From a virus: a DNA stretch of 64,000 bases. The DNA is taken from IMG/VR virus record IMGVR_UViG_3300034407_002547, positions 42,362 to 106,361 of that record. One strand, 5' to 3'. Positions 8,272 through 16,920 of this stretch are shown in pieces. The notes under the pieces are model-generated. The model had not been told where the DNA came from and ran no database searches. It saw only the letters and a program-made list of their open reading frames with translations. A program made the position numbers and the translations under genes. The number at the start of each line of letters is the position of its first letter. Positions within the stretch are counted from its first letter, which is position 1.

Positions 8272-8793
8272 TTACTTTTCGTCTTTGTCTGTGTTCAATA
8301 AACGATCTAATAGCGCATTGCGGTCCAGTATCATTCCTGTGCCTGTAGTAGTATCGTTTTCATCGTTGCTGTTAGAAGCCGCTTGGGCCGCTTTAGCATC
8401 CAATGCGGCTTTCTTTAGTTGTAAATCAACCATTTTAAGCTTTTTGTTTAACTTTGCTGTTTTTGCAGTAATAGCATGCCCAAGCATGGTACTTGCTACA
8501 CTGAACACATCACTAGCCCACCGACTGTCTATGTTCATGCCAAGATCCATTAAGTCGTCAAAGCTTTTAGTTGCCTTGTCTGACAACTCATCCATTTCTT
8601 GGTCACTAGCATCAAGCCCTCTTACTTGAGGCAGAGCAGCTTGTACTTTATCAAGCTCACTAAGTGCATTTTGCATTACCGGCATGTTATCAGGCGTTGG
8701 ATCTGGAACATTGTCGGGTACTACTTCGTTAGCAAGCCCATCATCGGTGTCAGAATCAGGTAGTTCAAATAATTCTTCGAGTTTACGTGTCAT
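8272..8793 (-). CDS. 16: Terminase small subunit, gp16-like
   Basis: The small packaging subunit recognises DNA and stimulates the gp17 ATPase. This 173-residue protein (T4 gp16: 164) has an acidic N-terminus (LEELFELPDSD), a central helical region with DLMDLGMNIDSRWA, VASTMLGHAITAKTAK and LKMVDLQLKKA, and ends with MILDRNALLDRLLN, closely like the T4 gp16 C-terminus. The order gp16 then gp4 matches a head-completion cluster. A perfect TATAAATA lies four bases upstream of the ATG. Confidence 0.82.
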   Translation of the reverse strand: MTRKLEELFELPDSDTDDGLANEVVPDNVPDPTPDNMPVMQNALSELDKVQAALPQVRGLDASDQEMDELSDKATKSFDDLMDLGMNIDSRWASDVFSVASTMLGHAITAKTAKLNKKLKMVDLQLKKAALDAKAAQAASNSNDENDTTTGTGMILDRNALLDRLLNTDKDEK

Positions 8794-8797
8794 GCTG

Positions 8798-8805
8798 TAT
8801 TTATA
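8798..8805 (-). promoter_or_regulatory. Late promoter TATAAATA of gp16
   Basis: Perfect T4 late consensus on the minus strand with only four bases (CAGC) before the ATG at 8793. The gene either has a leaderless mRNA or is mainly translated from longer upstream transcripts. Confidence 0.7.
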
Positions 8806-8824
8806 ACCTTAAAACTCAGTGTTT

Positions 8825-9265
8825 TTATTTGCGTTTTTTACCTTGATGGAAAATATCATCCTCTGTAATAACTCTGAAAGTAATACCACTTCGTTTGCAC
8901 CAAGCTTGTGCCGCTGCCCACTTAGCATAGTTAACAGCAACAACAGCTTTTTCTTTATTTGATGCTTTGCTTTCAAGCACACTTTGTTTCTTGGGCTTGA
9001 TTTCGATTAGTTCAGTAATAACTTTGTTGTGTCGATTTTTATATTGTATAAGAAAATCCGGGATGTAGCGTGATTGCTTTCCAGTAAGTGGATTTCTATA
9101 CGGAATAGCAAGACTTTCGCTTGCCCAACTTACAATGTTGTCATTGGTATCGCAGAATCGCATAAATGCTAATTCCCACCCACTGCGATATTTAGGCACG
9201 CCTTTGCCTGAATATTTAGATTGATTTAGTACTGTGTAGTAGCCTTGTTGGTACTTATTGGCCAT
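8825..9265 (-). CDS. 4: Head completion protein, gp4-like (TnsA-type nuclease fold)
   Basis: 146 residues (T4 gp4: 150). The conserved pattern is visible: YRSGWELAFMRFCD, then VSWASESLAIPYRNPLTGK, RYIPDFLIQY and ELIEIKPKKQ. The last two blocks carry the PD-(D/E)xK acidic and Lys residues of the TnsA/gp4 endonuclease fold. In T4, gp4 (gp50) is needed to finish DNA-filled heads before tail joining. It is adjacent to gp16, as expected for late head maturation. Confidence 0.9.
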   Translation of the reverse strand: MANKYQQGYYTVLNQSKYSGKGVPKYRSGWELAFMRFCDTNDNIVSWASESLAIPYRNPLTGKQSRYIPDFLIQYKNRHNKVITELIEIKPKKQSVLESKASNKEKAVVAVNYAKWAAAQAWCKRSGITFRVITEDDIFHQGKKRK

Positions 9266-9272
9266 GGCTTAC

Positions 9273-9632
9273 CTATATAACTATGTTGCGAGCGGCGTAT
9301 TGATTTGGAGTAGCTGTAGTTGAAATACCTAGTAGTGTTGCATTACTACGTAGATTGTTAAGATAATATGCTAACGTGGCAGTAATCTGTACTTGATTTT
9401 GATTGCTTAGGTCATTAAGAATGGTTTCAACTGGTGTGTTGCTGTCACGTGCAATTTGAAAAACATTTAGTGTGAAATTTCTAGCGGCCATTTCGTCAGC
9501 AAATATAGGAGTAAAAAAACTCAACACGACATCGTAATCGTTGCTATTAATGTTAAGTTCACGTCCGTAGAAATCGTTAAACACTCTCACAGTTGGATCT
9601 GTATTTGGATTTACATAGTTTACAGTTGCCAT
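9273..9632 (-). CDS. Conserved small virion protein next to the tail tube initiator (119 aa)
   Basis: Begins MATVNYVNPNTDPTVRVFNDFYGREL, alpha/beta in appearance, with a central helical part (FADEMAARNFTLNVF) and an NNLRSNATLLG motif. Two bases separate it from the gp54-like gene, so it is in the same tail operon. I do not recognise a T4 equivalent; a tail or head completion role is possible from location. Confidence 0.65.
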   Translation of the reverse strand: MATVNYVNPNTDPTVRVFNDFYGRELNINSNDYDVVLSFFTPIFADEMAARNFTLNVFQIARDSNTPVETILNDLSNQNQVQITATLAYYLNNLRSNATLLGISTTATPNQYAARNIVI

Positions 9633-9634
9633 TA

Positions 9635-10849
9635 CTAGTATATTCCTCCGCCGCCATTGGTCTGTGTTGGAATAGTTGATGGACCGTTTGGGTTTATCGG
9701 ATCAGCTGGTTTTAATGTTGAAGGACTGTTTTGACTGGTTATTGCACTCTGTTGACTAGCCTGGTTAGGAAACAAAACGCCTCGTGTTATGCCTGGTAGT
9801 TGAGATTTGATTGTGCTTGTTAGCATATCAATTGATTCTGTTTTGAGTATACTCACTAAATCTTTACCTTTAAATGTTTGATATGCGGTGCCGGCTCCTT
9901 GTATTGCTCCAACAACACCAGCAAGATTACCTGCACTTAAATCAGTCATAATACCCGATGCTGCATCAATAAGTCCACCGTTACCTAGTATGTTTGACGT
10001 ACTACCTGTGCGAGCTAGCGGGCTTGTAACTGCATCATAATTTCCTGGATTTGCAAATGATGGTATGCCACCATCTGGTTTACTGCCTGTTAGTGCTCCG
10101 TTGTAATATTTAACTGTTTCATACTCAAAAGTAAAAGTATTTTGCATAATACCGGCATCGTCAGCATAACTGTACGTGTCATGATCAAATGAAGTAATAA
10201 TTGGATTAATAAGGGTGTAGGCTGCCCATTTGTGCTGATCAAAACCAAACACAGTGATATCACGAAAAAACGGTGGTTTGCCGCCTCTGGTGCCATCAGT
10301 GTAACTTTCGCCTATGTATCCCCAGTCGTTAATTTCTCTGTCTTGTGTGTAAATATCTCGATAGTTGTAAGGATATGCTGCACCAGGATCGACCCCTTGT
10401 GCATTTTGTCCCAAACTGCCATTGGTAACAGAGGCATCAAAATATTTCTGGCTAGCATCTTTGTAATAGTATGCATAATAGTTGTACCACAATGCACGAG
10501 ATAGGTCGCTGGCATCATCGTGCATTGTACAAACAATAGGATCATATTCAATTTGAGTCTGAACCTTGCGTTTTCTATTGTATTGATTCATAGTTTCAAC
10601 ACTAAATTTATAGCTAGGAAGCTTAACTTCTTTGACTAGCAAACTTAGGTTGTTTAAATCTTGTGTTTGGAAAACATTTCGTAGTTGAGGTATTTGCTGC
10701 ACATTCAAATTGAATACAACATGATATAGGAACTTACGCCGCGGTGCAAGAGCATAACCATCGCTACGAAATGTCTTGCTTGCGTGTGTATAGTCCTTAA
10801 GGAAATCGTTACCGAAAAATCCTTTTAAGAAATCTTCACCAAAGGCCAT
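9635..10849 (-). CDS. 54: Baseplate tail tube initiator, gp54-like
   Basis: 404 residues (T4 gp54: 320). The N-terminal half has the tail-tube-like signature of marine T4-like gp54 proteins: KDYTHASKTF, RRKFLYHVVFNLN, LLVKEVKLPSYKFSVETMNQYNR split by short gaps, and VQTQIEYDPIVCTMHDD. The C-terminal ~130 residues are Gly/Ser/Asn-rich and low in complexity. In T4, gp54 caps the baseplate hub and nucleates the gp19 tube. Its position directly downstream of gp19 supports this. An alternative is another tube-fold structural protein. Confidence 0.7.
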   Translation of the reverse strand: MAFGEDFLKGFFGNDFLKDYTHASKTFRSDGYALAPRRKFLYHVVFNLNVQQIPQLRNVFQTQDLNNLSLLVKEVKLPSYKFSVETMNQYNRKRKVQTQIEYDPIVCTMHDDASDLSRALWYNYYAYYYKDASQKYFDASVTNGSLGQNAQGVDPGAAYPYNYRDIYTQDREINDWGYIGESYTDGTRGGKPPFFRDITVFGFDQHKWAAYTLINPIITSFDHDTYSYADDAGIMQNTFTFEYETVKYYNGALTGSKPDGGIPSFANPGNYDAVTSPLARTGSTSNILGNGGLIDAASGIMTDLSAGNLAGVVGAIQGAGTAYQTFKGKDLVSILKTESIDMLTSTIKSQLPGITRGVLFPNQASQQSAITSQNSPSTLKPADPINPNGPSTIPTQTNGGGGIY

Positions 10850-10862
10850 AAGTTACTCCTTA

Positions 10863-11480
10863 TTAGCCGGAAACTACATCACCTAGTGTTCTACCTACGG
10901 CTGCACCTACACCGGATCCAATTGGTGTTTGTATAGCATTGTCGAAACGCATTGTCATACCAATAGTTACTGGCTCATTTGAACCATAGTTTAGATCACC
11001 ATAGTTTGCTTCAGTAATAAAGCAACCATACATTTCCCATGTTTCTAGTACAACTGGTTCGCTTGTGCCGTTGCCACCATCGAGAATTTCACAACGTGTA
11101 GTGAATTTATAATCAATGCCAGAACTTGCAGAAGCTTGTTCCATAAAGTCTAGTTGTTTCTGTAGCTGTTCGCCAATTAGTTTGCTTACGTTTCCGCCAG
11201 CATCGTCACGGAAGTTAGCACTTGTTGTAGCCCAAGTATGCTTGCCAGCTAGGTACATTCTACTGTTGTAGATCTCAATTGGAATTTCTTCAAAAGACAC
11301 ACTAGGACGAGTGAAATCCATTACTTGCTTGGTTAGCTCTGTTCTTGGGGTTGATACACCTAAGTTTTCAAATACCACTCTAAATCGGTATTTTAGTTTA
11401 GGCATTAACAGTCCCTGTGTCGGACTACTCTGGTCACTAGCCAAAGGCACTGTCATTCTTGATAGCGATGATACGGCCAT
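10863..11480 (-). CDS. 19: Tail tube protein, gp19
   Basis: 205 residues (T4 gp19: 163). It has the T4 tube pattern: LKYRFRVVFENLG, the TRPSVSFEEIPIE segment, YLAGKHTWATTSANFRDD, and a C-terminal region beginning ETWEMYGCFI with ANYGDLNYG, which recalls the tube and hub inner-barrel strands. It forms the hexameric DNA-conducting tube inside the sheath. AGGAG lies before the ATG and a GATAAATA late promoter 23 bases upstream. A terminator separates it from the sheath gene, so the abundant tube protein has its own promoter. Confidence 0.93.
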   Translation of the reverse strand: MAVSSLSRMTVPLASDQSSPTQGLLMPKLKYRFRVVFENLGVSTPRTELTKQVMDFTRPSVSFEEIPIEIYNSRMYLAGKHTWATTSANFRDDAGGNVSKLIGEQLQKQLDFMEQASASSGIDYKFTTRCEILDGGNGTSEPVVLETWEMYGCFITEANYGDLNYGSNEPVTIGMTMRFDNAIQTPIGSGVGAAVGRTLGDVVSG

Positions 11481-11503
11481 TCTTTATTCTCCTATTACGT
11501 ACT

Positions 11504-11511
11504 TATTTATC
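11504..11511 (-). promoter_or_regulatory. Late promoter GATAAATA of gp19
   Basis: Minus strand GATAAATA, 23 bases before the tail tube ATG at 11480, with AGGAG in the leader. It follows a hairpin terminator (11528-11551). Confidence 0.7.
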
Positions 11512-11527
11512 TTAATTATGTCACAAG

Positions 11528-11551
11528 AAAATGGAACCGAGGCTCCATTTT
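11528..11551 (-). terminator. Stem-loop after gp18
   Basis: Inverted repeat AAAATGGA / TCCATTTT with an eight-base loop, 18 bases after the sheath stop codon. Minus-strand T residues fall at the 3' foot of the stem. Probably a modest rho-independent terminator insulating gp18 from gp19. Confidence 0.6.
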
Positions 11552-11568
11552 CATGTATTTTAATAGTA

Positions 11569-14500
11569 TTAAACAGCCGATGAAGATGCTACATTACCAG
11601 CAGCAATCTCGCCTGTGTTCTTGATTCTAACCGGAATGTAGATAAACTCAACAGCTTTAACCGGCTCAATTGCAACATCAACGTATAGTTCGTTTCTGTC
11701 AATTCTAGCTGGCGTGTTGTTTGATTCATCACAAACTACCAAGTAATCATAAAGACCACGTTTTGCAACCAAGTCGATCATCAAGCTTTCAATTGAGTTC
11801 TTGATTTCGTCTCTTGTGAGTTTATCATTTGGTTCAAACACAAAGCCTTTAGCAATAACTTCAAGTCTACCACGGATAAACGCTACTAGTCTTGCAACGT
11901 TAATTCTATCTAGTGCAGTCTCACTAGATGTTGTCTTGTTACCATAGTTAAGTATCCCGCTACCCGGAATGAACGTAATTGGGTTAATGTTGTTCTCGTA
12001 TAGTGTATCACGTAATCCTTGGCGAATTGCTGTTTGTGTAAATGCGCCTGTTTGTGCATTTACATAACCAAGTGCATTAGCGTTATCAACTGTGCCTCTA
12101 CGAGTGCCAGCTGGTGCTAACCAAGGATATGCAACATCATCGCTGCGAACAACTGTGCGTAACATCATGTGCGACGAAGGAGCAACTACTACTTGACCGC
12201 TTAGGTCAGTTGTTTGACAACTTGGATAAAACACACCGTAATATGGATCTGCTACAGACAACCCGTCGCCATTTGCATTAGTTGCCCAATTAACAATATC
12301 TGTACTATTATCTGCTAGACGCATCGGAGTGTCGCCAATGACAAATGCTGTGTTGTTACGCTCGTTGTTTAGTGCAATCATATTGCTTGCAAGTTCTTCG
12401 TAGTTTGGACATGCAATCAAATTATACTGTCTTTGCTCTTCACGAAGTTCTTGTGCACCATCAATGCTAGATTTTAATGCAGCAACAACCATTGCTCTTA
12501 CTGCTTTGCGACCTGCATACATAGAACCATCTGATTGGTTACCACTGGCTGTTACCCAAGCGGCTGTCTCAGTTGGTAGTACATCATTTGGGAAATCAGA
12601 GTAATTAAAGTAATTAACTTCGTAGCTCTTAACATTAAAGCCACTACGTCTGGTATTCCAAAGCAACATGCCTTCCGGATATAGTGTAGCATCCGGTGCA
12701 TCAATGTCAAGATAGTCGCTTGTTAGCAAGCTCTTGATTGTTGGGATAGCATCTGTGATTGGATCAGTTGTGCCATTTGTTGCCCAACGTGCGTCCAAGA
12801 ATGCAATACCATTTTGTGTTGTTTGGTCAGTGTTATCAAGTAGTACCCACTGATCCACAGCGTTAACTGACTGCCAACGATATATTGTTGGGTAGTTGTC
12901 TAGGTCTGCGGTCGAAACCCACAAGTCACCATATACTAATGCACTGTCGTCACTTTGTTTTGTTGGTGCAGTTACAGAAACAATTGGACCGTTTGGCGAA
13001 CATGCACTTAGGTTGTAACCACGTTGATCGCTTGAAACATTTTGATAACCTTTCCAAGCGCCGCCACTGTTAACTAGGATGTCAACTTGGTCTATTGCGC
13101 TGTAATACCAGTTTGTACCATCTACTGGATCAGTGCTTGGCGGTGTTGCATTTGCTGTATAGCTGTTAACACTTCCACCAAGTGGTTCCCATCCGCTTAG
13201 TAAAATGTCACTGTTGTTGCCAGCAGTTACACCTTGTACAGTAGTAATAAAGCCGGCATTATTTACCGGAGTACCTGTTGTATCTTTAAGAGTGATATTT
13301 CCGCCCAATGTATGTTCAATTTGAACTGCGCCAGTTGACAATACTCTTGCAGTGGTGTTTGGAACATTGGCTGCAAGGAATGCTGTTACAAAATCTGTTG
13401 CAGTAGTACCACCTAGTGTTGCTGTTACTGCGGTAGTCATTGTTGTACTATTAGCAGCACTGGCTTGAATAGTAAACTGATCTGCACTAATAAAAAATGG
13501 AGATGTGTCATCACCAGTAATCAATGTTGCACCAGTGGAATAACGTTCAAACACTTTGTAAGTAAATGTATTGTTTTCTTGTACATCATTTCTTACATAT
13601 AGTGCGCCGATTGCAATATTTTTTCCGCCGCCTGATGGGTCAAGAGCTTTTTGTGCTGCTTGATCACTTGCATACACCGGAGTGTTTTGTGTAATAAATG
13701 TATCTGTTGCAATGTCGTATTTTCTAACAACAATATTAGCGCCAGCATTAACGTTTGTCGTTTTTGCCCAGACACTTCCTGTTGGGTGTGGTTCTGCACC
13801 TGTTGCAGCCCAGCTTGGGTTTTGATAGTGCGGCGACATTTGTAGCACAGGAGCATAATACTGGCGGGCTGTGATGCCTAGCTCAGTAAGCAACGTTGTG
13901 CTATTGCCATTTTCCACCATACAGATACCGTTGCCGTCATCTGTAGATCCGTCATTGGAGCCGTTACTGTCAATGTAAATATTTAACTTACCATTGGATA
14001 CGTTGGCACTAATACCTGCAATGGCTGCGTTATTGATATCGGTTGCTAATTGGGCAACAGTTGTGCCACTTAGCGTAACTTGAACATCGTTAAGATAAAT
14101 GCTTTGGGCAGTTGTAAGTGTTGGGTTAGTTGTTGTGCTTGTAATTGAAGGCCAACTGTTTTTCCAGTCATCACTGCCGACTAGCACCCAAGTGTTAGCT
14201 ACTACTGCTGGGCTACTGTCTGCGTTGCCGGCAGTTTTATAATACACTGGGTTGTTTTTATTAGTTGCTACAACTGCATAATCTCCGATGCTGCCAATTG
14301 AATCAAGAGGTATACCGGCTGCAAGGTCGCTTGTGTTAGTAATAACAATCGGAGTTTTAGCTGTAAATGTTTCAGTAGATTCGCTCCACTGGAATGCACC
14401 CCATGCTGTTGTGCCAGTGTCTAGCCAATATGCACCATCTGATGGATCACCTGTTGGGCGTGTTGTTGTTGCTGTTAATGCAGCCAGGTCAATGTCTGCT

Positions 14501-14832
14501 CTTTGTACATACGCTCTATTACTGATACCCAAAACTGAGTATGCAGCAAGCAATCCATATTCGTTAAGTTCGTATCCGTTAATACTTGTTCCAGCACTTG
14601 TGCTGTAGAAAAACGGTGTACCAAATGTTGCTGCTAGATCTCGTTGTGAAGTGATCAAGTAAGGTTTGTTTGCATTTGCTGCTGTGGTGCCGGCTGCTAC
14701 GCCAACACCTGCTCCGCTTACTTTATTCTGTGCTGTTGCAACAAGAATAAACGGAACTGAATTAGTTGGGGCTGGAAGATAGTTACTTTCGTCGATGATT
14801 GTAACTTCTACGCCTGGAGATGTTAGTGCCAT
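11569..14832 (-). CDS. 18: Tail sheath protein, gp18 (enlarged)
   Basis: The contractile sheath subunit. The N-terminus (MALTSPGVEVTIIDES) and C-terminus (LTRDEIKNSIESLM, LYDYLVVCDESNN, RNELYVDVAIEPVKAVEFIYIPV) are typical, as is the GTRRGTVDNANALGYVN region upstream of them. It is 1087 residues long against 659 in T4. The extra length lies in the middle (about residues 120-660), a Thr/Ser/Asn-rich beta region with 'DGAYWLDTGTTAWGAFQW' type modules that probably form surface-exposed domains. Preceded by a perfect TATAAATA and AAAGGA. Confidence 0.95.
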   Translation of the reverse strand: MALTSPGVEVTIIDESNYLPAPTNSVPFILVATAQNKVSGAGVGVAAGTTAANANKPYLITSQRDLAATFGTPFFYSTSAGTSINGYELNEYGLLAAYSVLGISNRAYVQRADIDLAALTATTTRPTGDPSDGAYWLDTGTTAWGAFQWSESTETFTAKTPIVITNTSDLAAGIPLDSIGSIGDYAVVATNKNNPVYYKTAGNADSSPAVVANTWVLVGSDDWKNSWPSITSTTTNPTLTTAQSIYLNDVQVTLSGTTVAQLATDINNAAIAGISANVSNGKLNIYIDSNGSNDGSTDDGNGICMVENGNSTTLLTELGITARQYYAPVLQMSPHYQNPSWAATGAEPHPTGSVWAKTTNVNAGANIVVRKYDIATDTFITQNTPVYASDQAAQKALDPSGGGKNIAIGALYVRNDVQENNTFTYKVFERYSTGATLITGDDTSPFFISADQFTIQASAANSTTMTTAVTATLGGTTATDFVTAFLAANVPNTTARVLSTGAVQIEHTLGGNITLKDTTGTPVNNAGFITTVQGVTAGNNSDILLSGWEPLGGSVNSYTANATPPSTDPVDGTNWYYSAIDQVDILVNSGGAWKGYQNVSSDQRGYNLSACSPNGPIVSVTAPTKQSDDSALVYGDLWVSTADLDNYPTIYRWQSVNAVDQWVLLDNTDQTTQNGIAFLDARWATNGTTDPITDAIPTIKSLLTSDYLDIDAPDATLYPEGMLLWNTRRSGFNVKSYEVNYFNYSDFPNDVLPTETAAWVTASGNQSDGSMYAGRKAVRAMVVAALKSSIDGAQELREEQRQYNLIACPNYEELASNMIALNNERNNTAFVIGDTPMRLADNSTDIVNWATNANGDGLSVADPYYGVFYPSCQTTDLSGQVVVAPSSHMMLRTVVRSDDVAYPWLAPAGTRRGTVDNANALGYVNAQTGAFTQTAIRQGLRDTLYENNINPITFIPGSGILNYGNKTTSSETALDRINVARLVAFIRGRLEVIAKGFVFEPNDKLTRDEIKNSIESLMIDLVAKRGLYDYLVVCDESNNTPARIDRNELYVDVAIEPVKAVEFIYIPVRIKNTGEIAAGNVASSSAV

Positions 14833-14868
14833 GTTAATTGCTTCCTTTGTAAAAGTATTCGCTAATGA

Positions 14869-14876
14869 TATTTATA
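14869..14876 (-). promoter_or_regulatory. Late promoter TATAAATA of gp18
   Basis: Perfect consensus, minus strand, 36 bases before the sheath ATG at 14832, with AAAGGA in the leader. Paired with an oppositely directed TATAAATA at 14926-14933. Confidence 0.78.
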
Positions 14877-14925
14877 AAAATATACGAATTCCAGCTCCTT
14901 AGAGTGCCCTTTGCAAAGGTTTTAA

Positions 14926-14933
14926 TATAAATA
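14926..14933 (+). promoter_or_regulatory. Late promoter TATAAATA of the zinc-finger/HNH-like gene
   Basis: Perfect consensus on the plus strand, exactly five bases (ATTGC) before the ATG at 14939. The predicted first transcribed base is the A of ATG; no ribosome-binding sequence lies between them. Confidence 0.75.
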
Positions 14934-14938
14934 ATTGC

Positions 14939-15283
14939 ATGAATAGACCTATATGCGCCGCATGCAACCGACGATTAGTTGCTGTTAACTATAAAAAAGA
15001 AGGCAAAACACATTATCGCACAAGATGCGATAATTGCACAAGAAGAAATCGTCGCAAAAAAACGCCTGTGCCCAGGTGGCAACAGAACGGATTTAAAAAA
15101 AGTACAACATGTGATCGTTGTGGATTTAATGCTGTTAGTGGAGCACAGATTCTAGTATATCATATGGATGGTAATCTAAACAATAGCAACCTTGCTAATT
15201 TGAGATGTGTTTGTTTAAACTGCACAGTTGAAATTAATAGATTAGATTTACCATGGAAGGTTGGAGATCTAGTAGCAGATTAA
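14939..15283 (+). CDS. Zinc-binding HNH-like protein (114 aa)
   Basis: Begins MNRPICAACNRR. It has two CxxC pairs in the N-terminal half (CAAC, CDNC) and two more in the C-terminal half (CDRC, CLNC). The segment YHMDGNLNNSNLANLRCV looks like the His-Asn-Asn core of an HNH endonuclease fold. A strongly basic linker (TRRNRRKKTP) suggests nucleic-acid binding. Similar small proteins occur in many T4-like cyanophages. It is an isolated plus-strand gene driven by its own late promoter and ends two bases from a convergent minus-strand gene. Confidence 0.8.
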   Translation: MNRPICAACNRRLVAVNYKKEGKTHYRTRCDNCTRRNRRKKTPVPRWQQNGFKKSTTCDRCGFNAVSGAQILVYHMDGNLNNSNLANLRCVCLNCTVEINRLDLPWKVGDLVAD

Positions 15284-15284
15284 A

Positions 15285-15791
15285 TCACTGACTCATTAAG
15301 TGCAACATTAACTGATCTAGATTAAACTTTAAATCTTCTAGTGTGCCATTATTATCGATTGTAAAGTCAGCCATCCATTGTTCTAAACTCATTGAGTCTC
15401 TTGATTCAGGCATTAGGTATTTGCTACGATCAACCCAAATACAGTAATCAAACACACCAGTGTTTTTCATTGCAAAGAATTCACGTTTGTTGCGTAGCCC
15501 ACAATAGATATCATACGCAGCAAACATTTCTCTTCCTAGAGTCGCTGCATCAGGAACATTATAATTGCAGATAGCATCATACCATTCTGCTCTGTGATTA
15601 TGCCTGTCAGCATAGCACTCTTCTTCATCAGCATATCCATACTTGTCCTTTAGATCATTGTATATAAAATGTTTACTACAAAATTTCGAGCTCGATTCAA
15701 ATGTATATCCATAATCGTCGCGAAGAATTTCGCATACAGTATCTTTACCGTGTCTACCGTGACCTATTACTAATAGTTTAAACTTGCTCAT
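15285..15791 (-). CDS. Deoxynucleoside monophosphate kinase-like P-loop protein
   Basis: 168 residues with an N-terminal P-loop GHGRHGKDT at about residues 10-18, the form seen in phage dNMP kinases such as T4 gp1. It is followed by an EILRDDYGYTFESSS segment where the family binds the nucleotide base. A possible Walker B is YCIWVDRS near residue 115. The substrate is not proven by sequence. It is the last gene of a three-gene unit (exonuclease, methyltransferase, kinase) with ATGA overlaps and a host-type promoter, which suits early nucleotide metabolism. Confidence 0.62.
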   Translation of the reverse strand: MSKFKLLVIGHGRHGKDTVCEILRDDYGYTFESSSKFCSKHFIYNDLKDKYGYADEEECYADRHNHRAEWYDAICNYNVPDAATLGREMFAAYDIYCGLRNKREFFAMKNTGVFDYCIWVDRSKYLMPESRDSMSLEQWMADFTIDNNGTLEDLKFNLDQLMLHLMSQ

Positions 15792-16393
15792 ATTAACTTT
15801 AATTCCACTGTCCTATGTTTTTTACTTTGTGCAATTACATCAACAATTTCATAATCTATCCCAATGCTGTTAAACGTATCTTGCCCGTTGCGCAAATCAA
15901 AAATTAATCTTGTGTTTTTGTTGCTGTGCTTGCGAATAAAGTTAGTGTAGGTACTCATTGGATAGTGTGCACCACAACTTTTAAAACTAAAGATTAAATC
16001 AAATATTGTAGACTTCTTTAGTTTACTACAGTTTTCAGGAGTAAGGTGTGTTCTTTGTAACTCTAGTCTATCCCATTCGGCATTTAGTTCAGCTTTGCTA
16101 TGATAGTAAACAAAATTATCAGCTTGTCCAAACTTTGCGTCCCGAGATTGTTCTTTGTTGTTTTTCTCACTAACACCTTCGATTAGATAAACTTCAGTTC
16201 CGTATGCTTGTTGAAACCAAAAACTGTCGTATGCTTGGCCACAACCAATTTCGCAACTAATATCAACTGCCTGATTGAGATATTGATCAACTATGTTCCA
16301 TTGCAAACGTTTACTGTCGTTGTATTCTTTGGTTTCCCAGAGTTCCATCCAAGATTGATCGTTGGTTCCGTTTACAATTGGTATCTGTGTCAT
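15788..16393 (-). CDS. SAM-dependent methyltransferase-like protein
   Basis: 201 residues. A class I methyltransferase motif I appears as ISCEIGCGQAYDS at about residues 45-57, followed by an acidic residue at the end of strand 2 (VYLIEG) and a motif IV-like FDLIFSFKSCGAHYP near 133. The target (DNA, protein or small molecule) cannot be told. The first glycine-rich loop is well formed, so it is probably active. It overlaps its neighbours by four bases on both sides. Confidence 0.6.
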   Translation of the reverse strand: MTQIPIVNGTNDQSWMELWETKEYNDSKRLQWNIVDQYLNQAVDISCEIGCGQAYDSFWFQQAYGTEVYLIEGVSEKNNKEQSRDAKFGQADNFVYYHSKAELNAEWDRLELQRTHLTPENCSKLKKSTIFDLIFSFKSCGAHYPMSTYTNFIRKHSNKNTRLIFDLRNGQDTFNSIGIDYEIVDVIAQSKKHRTVELKLI

Positions 16394-16914
16394 CGTAATT
16401 TTTTAACTCCAAGGTGTGCTAGTGTTTGCTGTAGTAAATCAATTTGCCGTTTGCAATCTTCTAGTGCATGATGGCTTGCTTTAGGTTTAGGCAAGTCTGG
16501 ATACAAACTATATACCGTTCTTGCATCACGAACACGCCAAAACTGCCACGGGAGTTGCATGCCATAGCTCTTGTATGCATGTTCTAGTATGTTCATATCA
16601 AACGTTGGTCCGTTTGCCCATATAAGATTACAATGAAAAATAATTTTACTCAACTCTTCTAGTGACTGTTTAAGAGGGATGCGGCCTTCTTCACCGAATG
16701 CTTCTGCTTGTGCTTCGGCTGGCTGAGTTGCCCACCAAGCAACTGTAGCATCATCAACATCTCTGTCAGGCTGACTGTCGACATCAATCCTTGCATAATA
16801 ATCTTGTGGGAGATACCCTGACCCAGCTGGATCAAATGTTTGGGCTGCGATTGTAAGCACACAGGCGTTAGGGCCTGTACCTACAGTTTCAATATCAATC
16901 ATTATATCTGTCAT
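16390..16914 (-). CDS. DexA-like 3'-5' exonuclease (DEDD family)
   Basis: 174 residues of the DnaQ/RNase T superfamily. The four acidic residues are visible: DIET near residue 7 (Asp and Glu), FDMNI near 109 (Asp), and HHALEDC near 148 (His and Asp, the DEDDh form). The ANGPTFDMNILEHAY block matches phage exonucleases of the DexA/Rv2179c type. T4 DexA degrades single-stranded DNA. It starts the three-gene unit and has a host-type promoter whose -10 box ends only six bases before the ATG. Confidence 0.85.
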   Translation of the reverse strand: MTDIMIDIETVGTGPNACVLTIAAQTFDPAGSGYLPQDYYARIDVDSQPDRDVDDATVAWWATQPAEAQAEAFGEEGRIPLKQSLEELSKIIFHCNLIWANGPTFDMNILEHAYKSYGMQLPWQFWRVRDARTVYSLYPDLPKPKASHHALEDCKRQIDLLQQTLAHLGVKKLR

Positions 16915-16920
16915 AATTTT

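Noticed and set aside
14908-14925. CCTTTGCAAAGG palindrome as a terminator or operator
   Set aside because: The stem is short with no loop and sits between two divergent promoters; not enough to support a specific role.
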